DNA of 7,970 nt from Deltaproteobacteria bacterium (GCA_005879435.1 VBKX01000066.1:1-7970), one strand, 5' to 3'. Shown: positions 1 to 6,768, counted from the first letter of the stretch. Translations and numbers: made by a program. Notes: a model not told the origin generated them from the sequence alone.

Positions 1-1
1 C

Positions 2-616
2 TCTGCCAAGCCAACGTTTGCACCAACACGGTCGAGTCTGGAAGGATGGTCTGGTCTTTGGCGTGTCGGGCTTGCGACTTTGCCTGCGTTGCTCGTCGGC
101 TATCTGGCGCGACGGGCGATCAAGGATGAACTCTTCAATCCCGGGGCAGTGACATTGGCTCTGGCCCTTGGAGGCGTCGCAATCCTGCTCGTGGAACGCT
201 ATGGGTCGCGGCGAAGCGCTAACACGTTAGACACGATCACGCTCGGGCAAGCTGTTGGCATCGGGCTCTTTCAGGTTCTGGCCCTGTGGCCGGGCACCTC
301 ACGAGCCGCGGCGACGATTGTCGGCGGCATGCTTCTCGGATTGGATCGGAAAAGCGCCGCCGAATTTTCTTTCCTCATCGCCGTGCCGGTCATGTTCGCT
401 GCGACTGGTTACGAACTGATCAAGATGCGAGACCAAATGGCTTTTCACGATTCGCTGCAGCTCGGAGTTGGATTTATCGTGTCCTTTATCGTCGCCCTGA
501 TTGCAGTGAAGGGATTTGTGAGTTTTCTCCAGCGCGGCAAGCTCACGCCGTTCGCTTGGTACCGAATAATCGTTGCGCCAATCTTTTATTTTTTAACCCG
601 CGGATTGAGCTTTTAG
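2..616 (+). CDS. uppP: Undecaprenyl-diphosphatase (UppP/BacA), 5' end outside window
   Basis: This integral membrane enzyme dephosphorylates undecaprenyl pyrophosphate, recycling the lipid carrier for peptidoglycan and other surface polymers; extra copies give bacitracin resistance. The frame is open to the left edge and ends at TAG 614-616, giving about 204 visible codons. The family is usually near 270 residues, so roughly 65-70 residues, including the first catalytic motif (E-rich, ending in SSTGHL), lie outside. The TTG at 80 is internal and not a start. The second signature is clear: LWPGTSRAAATIVGGMLLG at about 283-339, with its conserved Pro-Gly-Thr-Ser-Arg, followed by AAEFSFLIAVPVM. 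Several hydrophobic membrane segments surround it. It converges on the VTT membrane protein gene with 7 bp between the stops and no hairpin terminator between them. The family assignment is secure; only the start is unknown. Confidence 0.95.
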   Translation, partial: SAKPTFAPTRSSLEGWSGLWRVGLATLPALLVGYLARRAIKDELFNPGAVTLALALGGVAILLVERYGSRRSANTLDTITLGQAVGIGLFQVLALWPGTSRAAATIVGGMLLGLDRKSAAEFSFLIAVPVMFAATGYELIKMRDQMAFHDSLQLGVGFIVSFIVALIAVKGFVSFLQRGKLTPFAWYRIIVAPIFYFLTRGLSF

Positions 617-623
617 TGGCGCG

Positions 624-1298
624 CTACTTGTGTTCGTGGCGATGCTTGATCCAGGCAAAGATATGGTTTCGGTACAAGTATGCGACTCCCAGAGCAGCAA
701 TCGAAACAAACGCAAGAATTATAAAGGTGTGGTACTCCTCGTTGCGAATCGTCGCGCCCTGCATGGTGAGAAGATACGTGCCCGGCAGCCGTCCAAGGAT
801 TGAAACGATCAAAAACGTGCTCAATTTCATTCGACTAAGGCCAAGAACGTAACAAAGATAATCCTTGGGAAAACCCGGAAAAAGAAATAACACGAAACAG
901 ATTAGTGTCCCGGTTTTGGTCGTGAGAAAATTGAACTTCTCCAAGACCTCGCGCTTGACGAAGCGCTCGACAAATGGACGACCGAGTATACTCGCCAGCT
1001 CAAAGGCAACCCAGGAACCTAGGGAAAGCCCTACCGTGGAAAGTAGAAAACCGACAGTCACGCCGTAAACATAGCCGCCCGCCACGCCGGTGAGTTCTCC
1101 CGGAAAGGGCGCCGCGACCACTTGGAGAACCTGCAAAAGCACGAAAACAGCGGGAGAATACGGCCCCAAGTTTTGGAGGAATTTGCTGAGCTTGTCGCTG
1201 CTAGAATAGATCCCCTCGAAATCGTCGAAATCTTCGCCCGGGGGAGCGAATGCGCTGAATGGCCGCGGAATGTAACGACTGAAGAAGAACAGGAGCAC
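624..1298 (-). CDS. TVP38/TMEM64 (VTT domain, DedA-like) membrane protein, N-terminus disrupted
   Basis: The 224-codon open frame from a GTG at 1298 encodes a polytopic membrane protein of the VTT/DedA superfamily. These proteins are linked to lipid scrambling or carrier transport and membrane homeostasis; the substrate here is unknown. The conserved core is visible: FPGELTGVAGGYVYG near residues 65-79, then Gly-rich helices. Next comes FPGFPKDYLCYVLGLS near 140-155 and GRLPGTYLLTMQGA near 169-182, which is the P-x-D / G-R-x-P-G signature of the family. A last membrane segment and a His/Lys-rich tail (WIKHRHEHK) follow. The GTG has no Shine-Dalgarno and lies only 2 bases after a TAA that ends the true upstream frame. 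Removing one copy of the 65-bp duplication joins this frame to an ATG at 1420 with an AGGAA site, restoring a protein of about 243 residues. Whether the GTG is used at all, for example by re-initiation, cannot be told. Confidence 0.85.
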   Translation of the reverse strand: MLLFFFSRYIPRPFSAFAPPGEDFDDFEGIYSSSDKLSKFLQNLGPYSPAVFVLLQVLQVVAAPFPGELTGVAGGYVYGVTVGFLLSTVGLSLGSWVAFELASILGRPFVERFVKREVLEKFNFLTTKTGTLICFVLFLFPGFPKDYLCYVLGLSRMKLSTFLIVSILGRLPGTYLLTMQGATIRNEEYHTFIILAFVSIAALGVAYLYRNHIFAWIKHRHEHK

Positions 1299-1371
1299 GA
1301 TTAGTGGGGGGCGAATGCGCTGAATGGCCGCGGAATGTAACGACTGAAGAAGAACAGGAGCACGATTAGTG
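1241..1371. repeat. 65-bp tandem duplication
   Basis: Two adjacent copies occupy 1241-1305 and 1306-1370, and position 1371 still matches. The copies differ at a single base (A1245 versus G1310), just outside a perfect 61-base core (1246-1306 and 1311-1371). The period of 65 is not divisible by three, so the duplication breaks the leftward VTT gene that crosses it. Near-identity of the copies means the event is recent or is an assembly artefact. There are no terminal inverted repeats and no mobile-element signature. Confidence 0.95.
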
Positions 1372-1420
1372 CAACGAAAATTATTCCCCGGATGGCAAGT
1401 CGGCGGCGCGGGCTGGTCAT
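1301..1420 (-). pseudogene. Severed 5' end of the VTT protein gene
   Basis: Reading leftward from ATG 1420-1418, 39 codons encode a basic start (MTSPRRRLAIRG), a hydrophobic helix (IIFVALIVLLFFF) and SRYIPRPFSAFAPH, then TAA at 1303-1301. A Shine-Dalgarno AGGAA (complement of 1425-1429) sits 4 nt before the ATG, so this is the likely native start. From VLLFFFSRY to SAFAP the peptide is identical to the first residues of the downstream frame that starts at 1298, because both come from copies of the same duplicated DNA. The duplication is 65 bp, not a multiple of three, so the frame is lost at the copy junction. A positively charged N-terminus plus a first membrane helix fits the family. Confidence 0.8.
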
Positions 1421-1900
1421 CGAATTCCTATAACAACAAAAAAATCAGAAGACGAGCATCGCTGGGCCGCGCAGCCAGAGTATCGCCAGGGCTTGATTAC
1501 ATTCCGCCGATCTTTTTTACAATGCCCGTGAGCAGTGCGTCGACATTATTGCGCTTTTACTTGAAGTAGTCCAATTTCCTCGTGCAAAAAAATTGCACGC
1601 GCCGGAAGTGATCCAATAATAAAACGGCGGGGTTCTTCACTGGAACTCATCCGAATTGAAGCTGTGCGCGCGATTGGTATCGTGTCGTTAAATGGACTCC
1701 TTGAGTGTAGTGTAGCCAATTTCCTGGACAGAGCCTATCAGGCACGAGGGGAATTGTGCGATGAGACAGTTCGTAGAACCAAGAAACGTAACGACGGCAC
1801 GCCAAATCACATTTCGGAGGTCTGTATCAACTCACCCTAGCTCGGGCGGAAATGGTTTGATTTTAAGGGACCGAAGAATTGATTTTTGGATTTTTAGGCT
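1421..1900. other. Gene-poor intergenic stretch
   Basis: I see no convincing gene between the VTT start region and the terminator at 1903-1938. Rightward open frames starting near 1369 and 1761 have no family resemblance and no ribosome binding site, and they overlap the start of one gene or the terminator and end of another. One rightward frame is free of stops from 1565 to TAG 1838-1840 (91 codons). It contains a moderately protein-like peptide (ANFLDRAYQARGEL, then TKKRNDGTPNHISE), but it has no good start and I do not recognise it, so it could be a gene remnant or chance. Local structures are a perfect 7-bp hairpin at 1581-1599 and the decamer CCAATTTCCT at both 1571-1580 and 1716-1725. 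Confidence 0.6.
1581..1599. other. Small perfect inverted repeat (hairpin)
   Basis: CGTGCAA (1581-1587) and TTGCACG (1593-1599) pair perfectly around a five-A loop. The stem is short and no T-run follows it on either strand, so it is a poor terminator. It could be an operator half-site pair or chance. Confidence 0.35.
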
Positions 1901-1902
1901 AA

Positions 1903-1938
1903 AAAAAGTGGCGCTAGATTTCTCCAGCGCCACTTTTT
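1903..1938 (-). terminator. Rho-independent terminator of the ABC permease gene, possibly bidirectional
   Basis: A perfect 13-bp stem pairs 1903-1915 (AAAAAGTGGCGCT) with 1926-1938 (AGCGCCACTTTTT), with a 10-nt loop at 1916-1925. On the minus strand the GC-rich part of the stem is followed by seven Ts (complement of 1901-1907), and the stem starts about 35 nt after the permease stop at 1974. That is the classic layout for intrinsic termination of leftward transcription. On the plus strand the stem is followed by five Ts, so it may also stop rightward reading. Confidence 0.88.
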
Positions 1939-1973
1939 CGGGTCAGAACAATTGCAACGTGGAATCGAGGAGC

Positions 1974-2816
1974 TTAATCGTGGCCTACTTTCGGACGCCA
2001 CTTATCGAAACGATGTTCAAACCGGTCGATGACCTCGGTTAGGGCCATGCCGGAGATCGCAAAGATTAAAACGCCGACGAAGACTTTATCGGTTTGGAAC
2101 GTCGCGCCGGCGACCGTGATCATAAATCCTATGCCCGCCGTTGCGGCGTAGAGCTCGCCGACCATTACACCGATAAGCGCGCGGCCCACGGCCAACCGAA
2201 GCCCCGTCAGAATGAAGGGCACTGTCGAAGGCAGAACAACCGATTTAAAGATTTGCCACTCTGACGCACCAAAGCTTCGCGCGGCGGTCAGCAAATTCGC
2301 CGGCGTGGTTTTGACGCCATCGCGAGTATTGATCAAGAGTGGGAAAACCGCGCCCAGGAAGATGATGCCGACCTTGGATAAGATGCCGATACCGAGCCAG
2401 ATAATAACCAGGGGCAAGAGGGCGACACGTGGCGTGGCATTCATCGCGTTGACGAATGGATCGCACACATAGGCAAATCTCTTATACCAACCGATGGCAA
2501 TTCCAAAGGGGATAGCGAAGATAACGGAGAGGATATAGCCCCAGAAAAACTCGATGCCACTAACGTAGAGGTCATTCCAAATCTCGCCCGAGGCGAACAT
2601 CTGCCAGCCTGCTTTCAAGACCATCGAAGGGGCGCTCATGAACATGGGGTTAATGAGACCAGCCCAGTTGCCGATGGTTTCCCATGTTAAGAGAAACCCA
2701 ATCACCGCGATGGTGCCGAGAATCTTTTTCTCCTGGTTGAGATAAAACTTATACGCTAAGGATGCCTCGGCGACGCGTATATCTAATAGTTGTTCCTCTT
2801 GCGCGATTTGAGCCAT
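1974..2816 (-). CDS. NitT/TauT-family ABC transporter permease (SsuC/TauC-like)
   Basis: This 280-residue inner-membrane permease belongs to the nitrate/sulfonate/taurine uptake group; the true substrate cannot be read from sequence. After a hydrophilic N-terminus of about 30 residues come membrane segments near 33-50, 88-109, 125-142 and 147-163, with more helices from about 198 to 262. The ATPase-contact EAA loop is visible as AARSFGASEWQIFKSVVLP at 178-196, with the conserved Gly183 and Leu-Pro 195-196. GELYAATAGIG near 220-230 is typical of SsuC/TauC relatives. The start ATG 2816-2814 has a strong Shine-Dalgarno, AGAGGAGGGG (complement of 2824-2833), 7 nt upstream. A strong terminator follows. 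No ATPase (TauB/SsuB-like) or periplasmic binding protein is adjacent, so the gene appears as a single-gene unit divergent from the radical SAM operon. The start and family are secure. Confidence 0.93.
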   Translation of the reverse strand: MAQIAQEEQLLDIRVAEASLAYKFYLNQEKKILGTIAVIGFLLTWETIGNWAGLINPMFMSAPSMVLKAGWQMFASGEIWNDLYVSGIEFFWGYILSVIFAIPFGIAIGWYKRFAYVCDPFVNAMNATPRVALLPLVIIWLGIGILSKVGIIFLGAVFPLLINTRDGVKTTPANLLTAARSFGASEWQIFKSVVLPSTVPFILTGLRLAVGRALIGVMVGELYAATAGIGFMITVAGATFQTDKVFVGVLIFAISGMALTEVIDRFEHRFDKWRPKVGHD

Positions 2817-2979
2817 AACGTGACCCCTCCTCTTAGCTTAGTGAGACTACGATACCATTTGTCCAGCCTGCGAACCAGTACCAAAAGGGCTAGACCTTGT
2901 CAATAGTTTTCCGCTCTGCAGCCGAACCTTATTAGCGTCACTATGAATGAGAGGCCGATGGGGCCTTTAGCCGCACACC

Positions 2980-3008
2980 TTGACATTCGTTTAGGTATTA
3001 AATATTTT
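2980..3008 (+). promoter_or_regulatory. Candidate sigma-70 promoter before the radical SAM operon
   Basis: A perfect -35 hexamer TTGACA (2980-2985) is followed after 17 nt by TATTTT (3003-3008), which matches the -10 consensus at four of six bases. It lies in the divergent intergenic region, facing the five-gene rightward block. The predicted transcription start near 3015 would fall inside the reconstructed N-terminus of the radical SAM protein. So either the site is spurious or the coding start lies further right than I infer. Confidence 0.25.
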
Positions 3009-3340
3009 CATTGTTAGTAATCCCGCCGTATTAGGAGATAGCAGGCACCATGGGGTGATCGCCATTTAGCGGTTAACTCCCTCCATTCGCAGGTCGCCGC
3101 ATTCGTCCGAGAAAAGAAGGCGGCAGAAGTGTCGGTCCTCGATTGCCGGGCTCTTGGACTTGATGACGATCTAATGCTCGACGAGGTAAAAAGGCGGCGA
3201 CCCGATGCGGTATTTTTCGGTGCCATGATCGCCGCAGCCGGTGGCGCGGCGCAGCTTAACCGTTTTCATGACGCGATGAAGCGGATCAAAGAAGTCTTGC
3301 CGGATACGCTTACTATCGGCGGCGGAATAACGAATATCCC
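3004..3340 (+). pseudogene. Frameshifted 5' part of B12-binding radical SAM gene
   Basis: Three partly overlapping frames spell one continuous N-terminal domain. The first frame gives IFIVSNPAVLGDSRHHGVIAI (3004-3066), then TAG at 3067. The second continues with AVNSLHSQVAAFVREKKAAEVSVLDCR and on to DTLTIGGGITNIP (about 3069-3341). The third continues into the intact catalytic part. This fits the Rossmann-like cobalamin-binding domain common before radical SAM domains, with a first beta strand, an x-LREx-like helix, VLD, and a later GGG turn; no canonical DxHxxG is present. One extra T in the TTT at 3065-3067 and one extra C in the CCCC at 3338-3341 would restore a single frame. No ATG, GTG or TTG precedes the conserved peptide in frame; ATT 3004 or a start lost to a third change are options. 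A caller may instead use the internal GTG at 3129, which begins inside the domain. Confidence 0.75.
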
Positions 3341-3427
3341 CTGTGGGAACTGCTCGAAGAGCTCAAAAGGCCCGCGCCGAATTTCGCCGACATTCGCGGC
3401 CTTACGTGGCGTAGAGGTAAAGAGATC

Positions 3428-4408
3428 GTGCTCAATCCGGCGCGCCCGGTTATCCAAAATCTCGACGAGCTGCCGATGCCCGCCTATGATTTGTTCCCGA
3501 TGGACAAGTACTACGGCTACTCTGTGATTCCGAACTACAATGAAGCCGTGACTTCCCGAGGCTGCGAAGGGGCATGTCACTTCTGTTATGAATGGTGGCT
3601 GGTCGACCCGCGCAATCCGCGGGATTTCACCTCCCATCGCACACGGGGCGGTCGGGCAGTGGCTGATGAAATGGAACTGCTCAACAAAAAGTACGGCGTC
3701 AAAGCGCTGACTTTCATGGACGACGACTTCAATTCGGATCGCCAGAAGATGGTAGAACTGGTCGAAGCGCTCGAAGAAAAAAAGTTGGACATGAGTTGGT
3801 TTTGCTTGAGCAGGGCGCAGAACCTAATACGTGACGCCGACTTGGTGCCGCGCCTGAGAAAAGTCGGTCTTTACCAAATTTTGATCGGCATCGACGGTGG
3901 CACCGACGAGGAAATCGCCGAGGCGCGCAAAGGCCCGATGAAAGTCGGCGTTAAAGAATTGAAGGAGCTCATTCAATTCCTGCGTAAAAACGACATCTCG
4001 ACGATTTCAACTTATCTAAATGGTTTCTGGGAAGACGACGAAGCCAAAATTCGCCAGCGGGCCAAGGCGGTCGACGAAATCGACCCCGACATCGTCATGA
4101 TTCAATTGCTCAATCCGATTCCGGGATCGCCGATCTATAAGAAAGCGGTGAAGGAAAGCGTGATTGAAATTGAAAACTTAAGTCTTTATGACCTCGAGCA
4201 TTGCGTGATGCCGACTAAACATCTCACCCGCCAACAACTCGGTGAACTCACCGGGTGGGCGTTTCAATCTTTTTACGGCAAACCGGGCAGAGTCGATCGG
4301 ATATTGAACAGTTACAGCTCCCCCTATGTGAAGATGAAGTTCCTTTCGTTCAAAGGTAACGCCGCGAAATACGAAAAAGGCGCAGCGGAAGACGCTGTCG
4401 CGATTTGA
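3428..4408 (+). CDS. Radical SAM enzyme, catalytic part of a cobalamin-binding-type protein
   Basis: This 326-codon intact frame (GTG 3428 to TGA 4406-4408) holds the radical SAM barrel. The CX3CX2C cluster motif is RGCEGACHFC, with cysteines encoded at 3563, 3575 and 3584; these bind the [4Fe-4S] cluster that cleaves S-adenosylmethionine. Downstream are FMDDDF, then IGIDGGTDEEI, PDIVMIQLLNPIPGSPIYK and a C-terminal helical region, as in BchE/HpnP-like B12 radical SAM proteins. The GTG is probably not the real start: the same frame reads back to about 3338 (PLWELLEELKRPAPNF), and the cobalamin-binding domain lies upstream in shifted frames. Restored, the protein would be about 470 residues, normal for the class. 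The reaction could be methyl transfer, ring formation or rearrangement; the sequence does not decide. It begins the rightward block and is 19 bp before the SDR start. Confidence 0.88.
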   Translation: MLNPARPVIQNLDELPMPAYDLFPMDKYYGYSVIPNYNEAVTSRGCEGACHFCYEWWLVDPRNPRDFTSHRTRGGRAVADEMELLNKKYGVKALTFMDDDFNSDRQKMVELVEALEEKKLDMSWFCLSRAQNLIRDADLVPRLRKVGLYQILIGIDGGTDEEIAEARKGPMKVGVKELKELIQFLRKNDISTISTYLNGFWEDDEAKIRQRAKAVDEIDPDIVMIQLLNPIPGSPIYKKAVKESVIEIENLSLYDLEHCVMPTKHLTRQQLGELTGWAFQSFYGKPGRVDRILNSYSSPYVKMKFLSFKGNAAKYEKGAAEDAVAI

Positions 4409-4427
4409 TTCTTCCTGTTAGTTGCCT

Positions 4428-5201
4428 ATGGCCCAGCCGCTCAACAATCGCCCGCTGGCGGGTAAAGTAGCTCTTGTGACCGGCGCTAGCCGCGGCATAG
4501 GCGCTGCCGTGGCACTACGCTTGGCTCAAGCCGGCGCCGCCGTTGCCGTCAATTATCATCAAAACCAAGAAGCCGCGCAGAAAATCGCAGAACAAATTAG
4601 CGCGGACGGCGGCCGTGCCATGGTCTTTCAAGCGGACGTGACGCAGAAAGATCAAGTCGAGCAAATGGTGCTCGCTACGCAGCGGAAACTCGGTGCGGTC
4701 GACATTTTAGTTAACAATGCCTATTTTCCTTTCGAAGTCGGTCCGCTGCACGAGCTTTCGTGGGAGAGTTTTAACCGCGCCGTCGAGCATGAGCTATCGG
4801 CGTTTTTCTACTGTACGCGCGCTTGTCTGCCGGCGATGACGGAAAAAAAAGCCGGCCGAATTATAGTCGTCAGCACACGCTTGGCCCAGCAGCCGCTGCC
4901 AAAGATGGGCGCGTATGCCGCGGCCAAATCCGCTCTCGAATCGATGGCCAATACCATGGCGATTGAATTGGGGCCCTTGGGGATCTCGGTCAACGTCGTC
5001 ACGCCTGCTTTCACGCTCACCGACGCGTCGATGATCATGCCGGAAGCATTTCGCGAGCGGGTCAAAGAAACTCGACCGTTGAAAAAACATCTCTATCCCG
5101 AAGACGTCGCCGGCGCGATCGCGTTTTTGGCGGGCGATGAAGCCAGTATGCTCACCGGCAGTCATATCTTGATTACCGGTGGCAGCCATCTGCAGCTCTA
5201 G
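4428..5201 (+). CDS. Short-chain dehydrogenase/reductase, FabG-like
   Basis: This soluble NAD(P)-dependent oxidoreductase (257 residues from ATG 4428) would interconvert a ketone and an alcohol. The classical SDR features appear in order: cofactor motif TGASRGIG at residues 18-25, Asp70 after the third strand, NNAY at 96-99 where most relatives have NNAG, catalytic Ser149, and Tyr163-x3-Lys167 in YAAAK. The C-terminal ITGGSHLQL resembles the usual ending. The length is typical. A TTG at 4422 is in frame but ATG 4428 gives the natural N-terminus; neither has a clear Shine-Dalgarno. It starts 19 bp after the radical SAM stop, suggesting co-transcription. Annotation as 3-oxoacyl-ACP reductase would be common for such a sequence, but the context, with no other fatty-acid genes, argues for a tailoring or catabolic substrate. 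Confidence 0.93.
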   Translation: MAQPLNNRPLAGKVALVTGASRGIGAAVALRLAQAGAAVAVNYHQNQEAAQKIAEQISADGGRAMVFQADVTQKDQVEQMVLATQRKLGAVDILVNNAYFPFEVGPLHELSWESFNRAVEHELSAFFYCTRACLPAMTEKKAGRIIVVSTRLAQQPLPKMGAYAAAKSALESMANTMAIELGPLGISVNVVTPAFTLTDASMIMPEAFRERVKETRPLKKHLYPEDVAGAIAFLAGDEASMLTGSHILITGGSHLQL

Positions 5202-5280
5202 TTTCATTGTCACGCACCATTTGCTACGCTCCGATTCGCCGAGACAAAGATCGCGCATACGCTGATCACTCGAACCTATC

Positions 5281-6765
5281 ATGCTCACCCTCGATGAGAT
5301 TGTTACGCGCTTAAACGAGATCGTCGGCCCACGGCGTGTCTCCACCAATCCCATCGACAAAATCAACTATCAGCACACGCTTGCTTATGGCGCTTATCGC
5401 GCGTTGCCGGATGTCATCGTTCGCATCGAGTCCGACGCTCACGGCAACCACAAAGTCGCCGACATTCTAAGATTTGCCAACGAGCACAAGATTCCGATCG
5501 TCGCCAAGGGCGGCGTCGGCATGGGCATCAGCTCGCCGCTCAAAGGCGGCCTGCTTCTCGATATGCTCGGCATGGACAAGATTCTCGAAGTGAATCCGGT
5601 GATGCAGTACGTGATCGCTGAGGGTGGCGCGAGCGTGTATGGTATTCATCACGCCTTGCGCCAACACGGACTGATGCTGCCGAACTTTGGCACCTACGGA
5701 CCTGCGGTCGTCATCGGCGCGATGATCAATAAGGGCGGCATCGGTTACGGCATGACCCGCTACGGCTGGATCGCCGACATGGTACTCGGTTTGGAGGTCA
5801 TACTCGCCAACGGCGAAACTATTCGCCTTGGCGCTCTGGCAAACCAGGGAACTAGGTTCGGTCCATTTCAAAAATGGATTCATTTGCCGGATTTGCTCGG
5901 CCTTTTCACGCTCGCCGCCGGGTCGATGGGGATTATCAGCAAGGTTTGTTTGCGCGCGATTGAGGCCAAGCGCGAGTGGCTGCACGATTATTGCTATTCG
6001 TTTCGGCGTGATCAACTGGAAGACGCGCAGAACGCGCTAATGCAATTGGTCAAGGGCGAAGTGGTCTACGACATCCATTTCACCGACCGCTGGCAGTATC
6101 ATTGGCCGATGGAAGACGGGCTGTATGACAAGAGCAAAATTCCCGATAACGGTTGGTTCTTTCTGAAGACTATGCTGATGGCGCGCGATTCAGACGAGTT
6201 GGCGTTCAAAGAAAAACGGATGCGAGGTATATACCACGAAGCGGGAGGTGTCGACGTGCCTGAGGTCGCCGAAAAGGGAATGGGCGCCAAAGCGCAGGAT
6301 TATGGCCGTCACGGCTGGCCTGACTGGCATATCATGGGACCGGACGGTTGGTGCGGCTCGGTCGTTCGGCATACCGGCATGTTCGCCGTCACTTCCAAGA
6401 TGTACCCGCTGACGTTCCTGAAAGAGATGTACGATCTCGACGAGGCGGCCAAACGGGAAAGCGGTTTGTGGGACGCCGACCATTCGCCGCAGCATGACAG
6501 CTACGTCACCCGCGATCTCGGCATCAAGGAAGAATATTTCGTTTTCTATAATCCGTATGACGAGGAAGACGTCGGCAAGCTACGCAAGTGGATGGGCATG
6601 GTGCAGCAATTCAGCAATGAGCGCGGCGTGGTGTGGACGGCACCGACGTTGAGCACCAAAGGGCCGTTGCCCTATCAGCGACTGGGTAACCTCTACGATG
6701 TGATCAAAGAGATCAAGCAATTGGTCGGTCCCAACAATATTCTGAACCCCGGCGCGCTGTATTAA
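5281..6765 (+). CDS. FAD-linked oxidase/dehydrogenase (PCMH/VAO type, GlcD-like)
   Basis: This 494-residue flavoprotein belongs to the vanillyl-alcohol-oxidase/p-cresol-methylhydroxylase superfamily, which oxidises alcohols, phenols, hydroxy acids or related substrates. The N-terminal FAD-binding half is visible as IPIVAKGGVGMGISSPLKGG near 71-90, YGPAVVIGAMINKGGIGYG near 139-157, a strand LEVILANGETIRLG near 171-184, and DLLGLFTLAAGSMGIISK near 204-221. The C-terminal end VGPNNILNPGALY (482-494) is the standard flavin-oxidase tail. The central substrate cap has many Trp, Tyr, His and Asp residues (DIHFTDRWQYHWPMEDG), consistent with an aromatic or polar pocket. Start ATG 5281 is the first in frame; no Shine-Dalgarno is evident. 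It lies 79 bp after the SDR and 80 bp before the next gene, all on one strand. The family call is firm; the substrate is not known. Confidence 0.92.
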   Translation: MLTLDEIVTRLNEIVGPRRVSTNPIDKINYQHTLAYGAYRALPDVIVRIESDAHGNHKVADILRFANEHKIPIVAKGGVGMGISSPLKGGLLLDMLGMDKILEVNPVMQYVIAEGGASVYGIHHALRQHGLMLPNFGTYGPAVVIGAMINKGGIGYGMTRYGWIADMVLGLEVILANGETIRLGALANQGTRFGPFQKWIHLPDLLGLFTLAAGSMGIISKVCLRAIEAKREWLHDYCYSFRRDQLEDAQNALMQLVKGEVVYDIHFTDRWQYHWPMEDGLYDKSKIPDNGWFFLKTMLMARDSDELAFKEKRMRGIYHEAGGVDVPEVAEKGMGAKAQDYGRHGWPDWHIMGPDGWCGSVVRHTGMFAVTSKMYPLTFLKEMYDLDEAAKRESGLWDADHSPQHDSYVTRDLGIKEEYFVFYNPYDEEDVGKLRKWMGMVQQFSNERGVVWTAPTLSTKGPLPYQRLGNLYDVIKEIKQLVGPNNILNPGALY

Positions 6766-6768
6766 CGA

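Noticed and set aside
286..852. 188-codon plus-strand frame crossing the end of uppP and the VTT gene
   Set aside because: The peptide is Arg-rich and low in hydrophobic structure, and it overlaps two conserved membrane protein genes in other frames.
1241..1371. Duplication as a CRISPR or mobile-element target site
   Set aside because: There are only two directly abutting copies, with no spacer, no terminal inverted repeats and no transposase nearby.
1369..1569. 66-codon plus-strand frame beside the duplication
   Set aside because: It overlaps the native start region of the VTT gene on the other strand and has no recognisable domain.
1761..2042. 93-codon plus-strand frame across the terminator
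   Set aside because: It reads through the permease terminator hairpin and the antisense of the permease C-terminus; there is no ribosome site and no known motif.
2875..2903. Minus-strand TTGACA (complement of 2898-2903) as promoter of the permease
   Set aside because: At 17-18 nt spacing the -10 position (TACTGG) matches the consensus at only two bases, so a promoter cannot be claimed.
4422..4427. TTG 4422 as SDR start
   Set aside because: ATG 4428, two codons later, gives the usual N-terminus; neither position has a Shine-Dalgarno that would favour the TTG.
4794..5366. 190-codon minus-strand frame opposite the SDR and the start of the flavin oxidase
   Set aside because: It overlaps two genes with clear family motifs on the plus strand, and shows no family similarity of its own.
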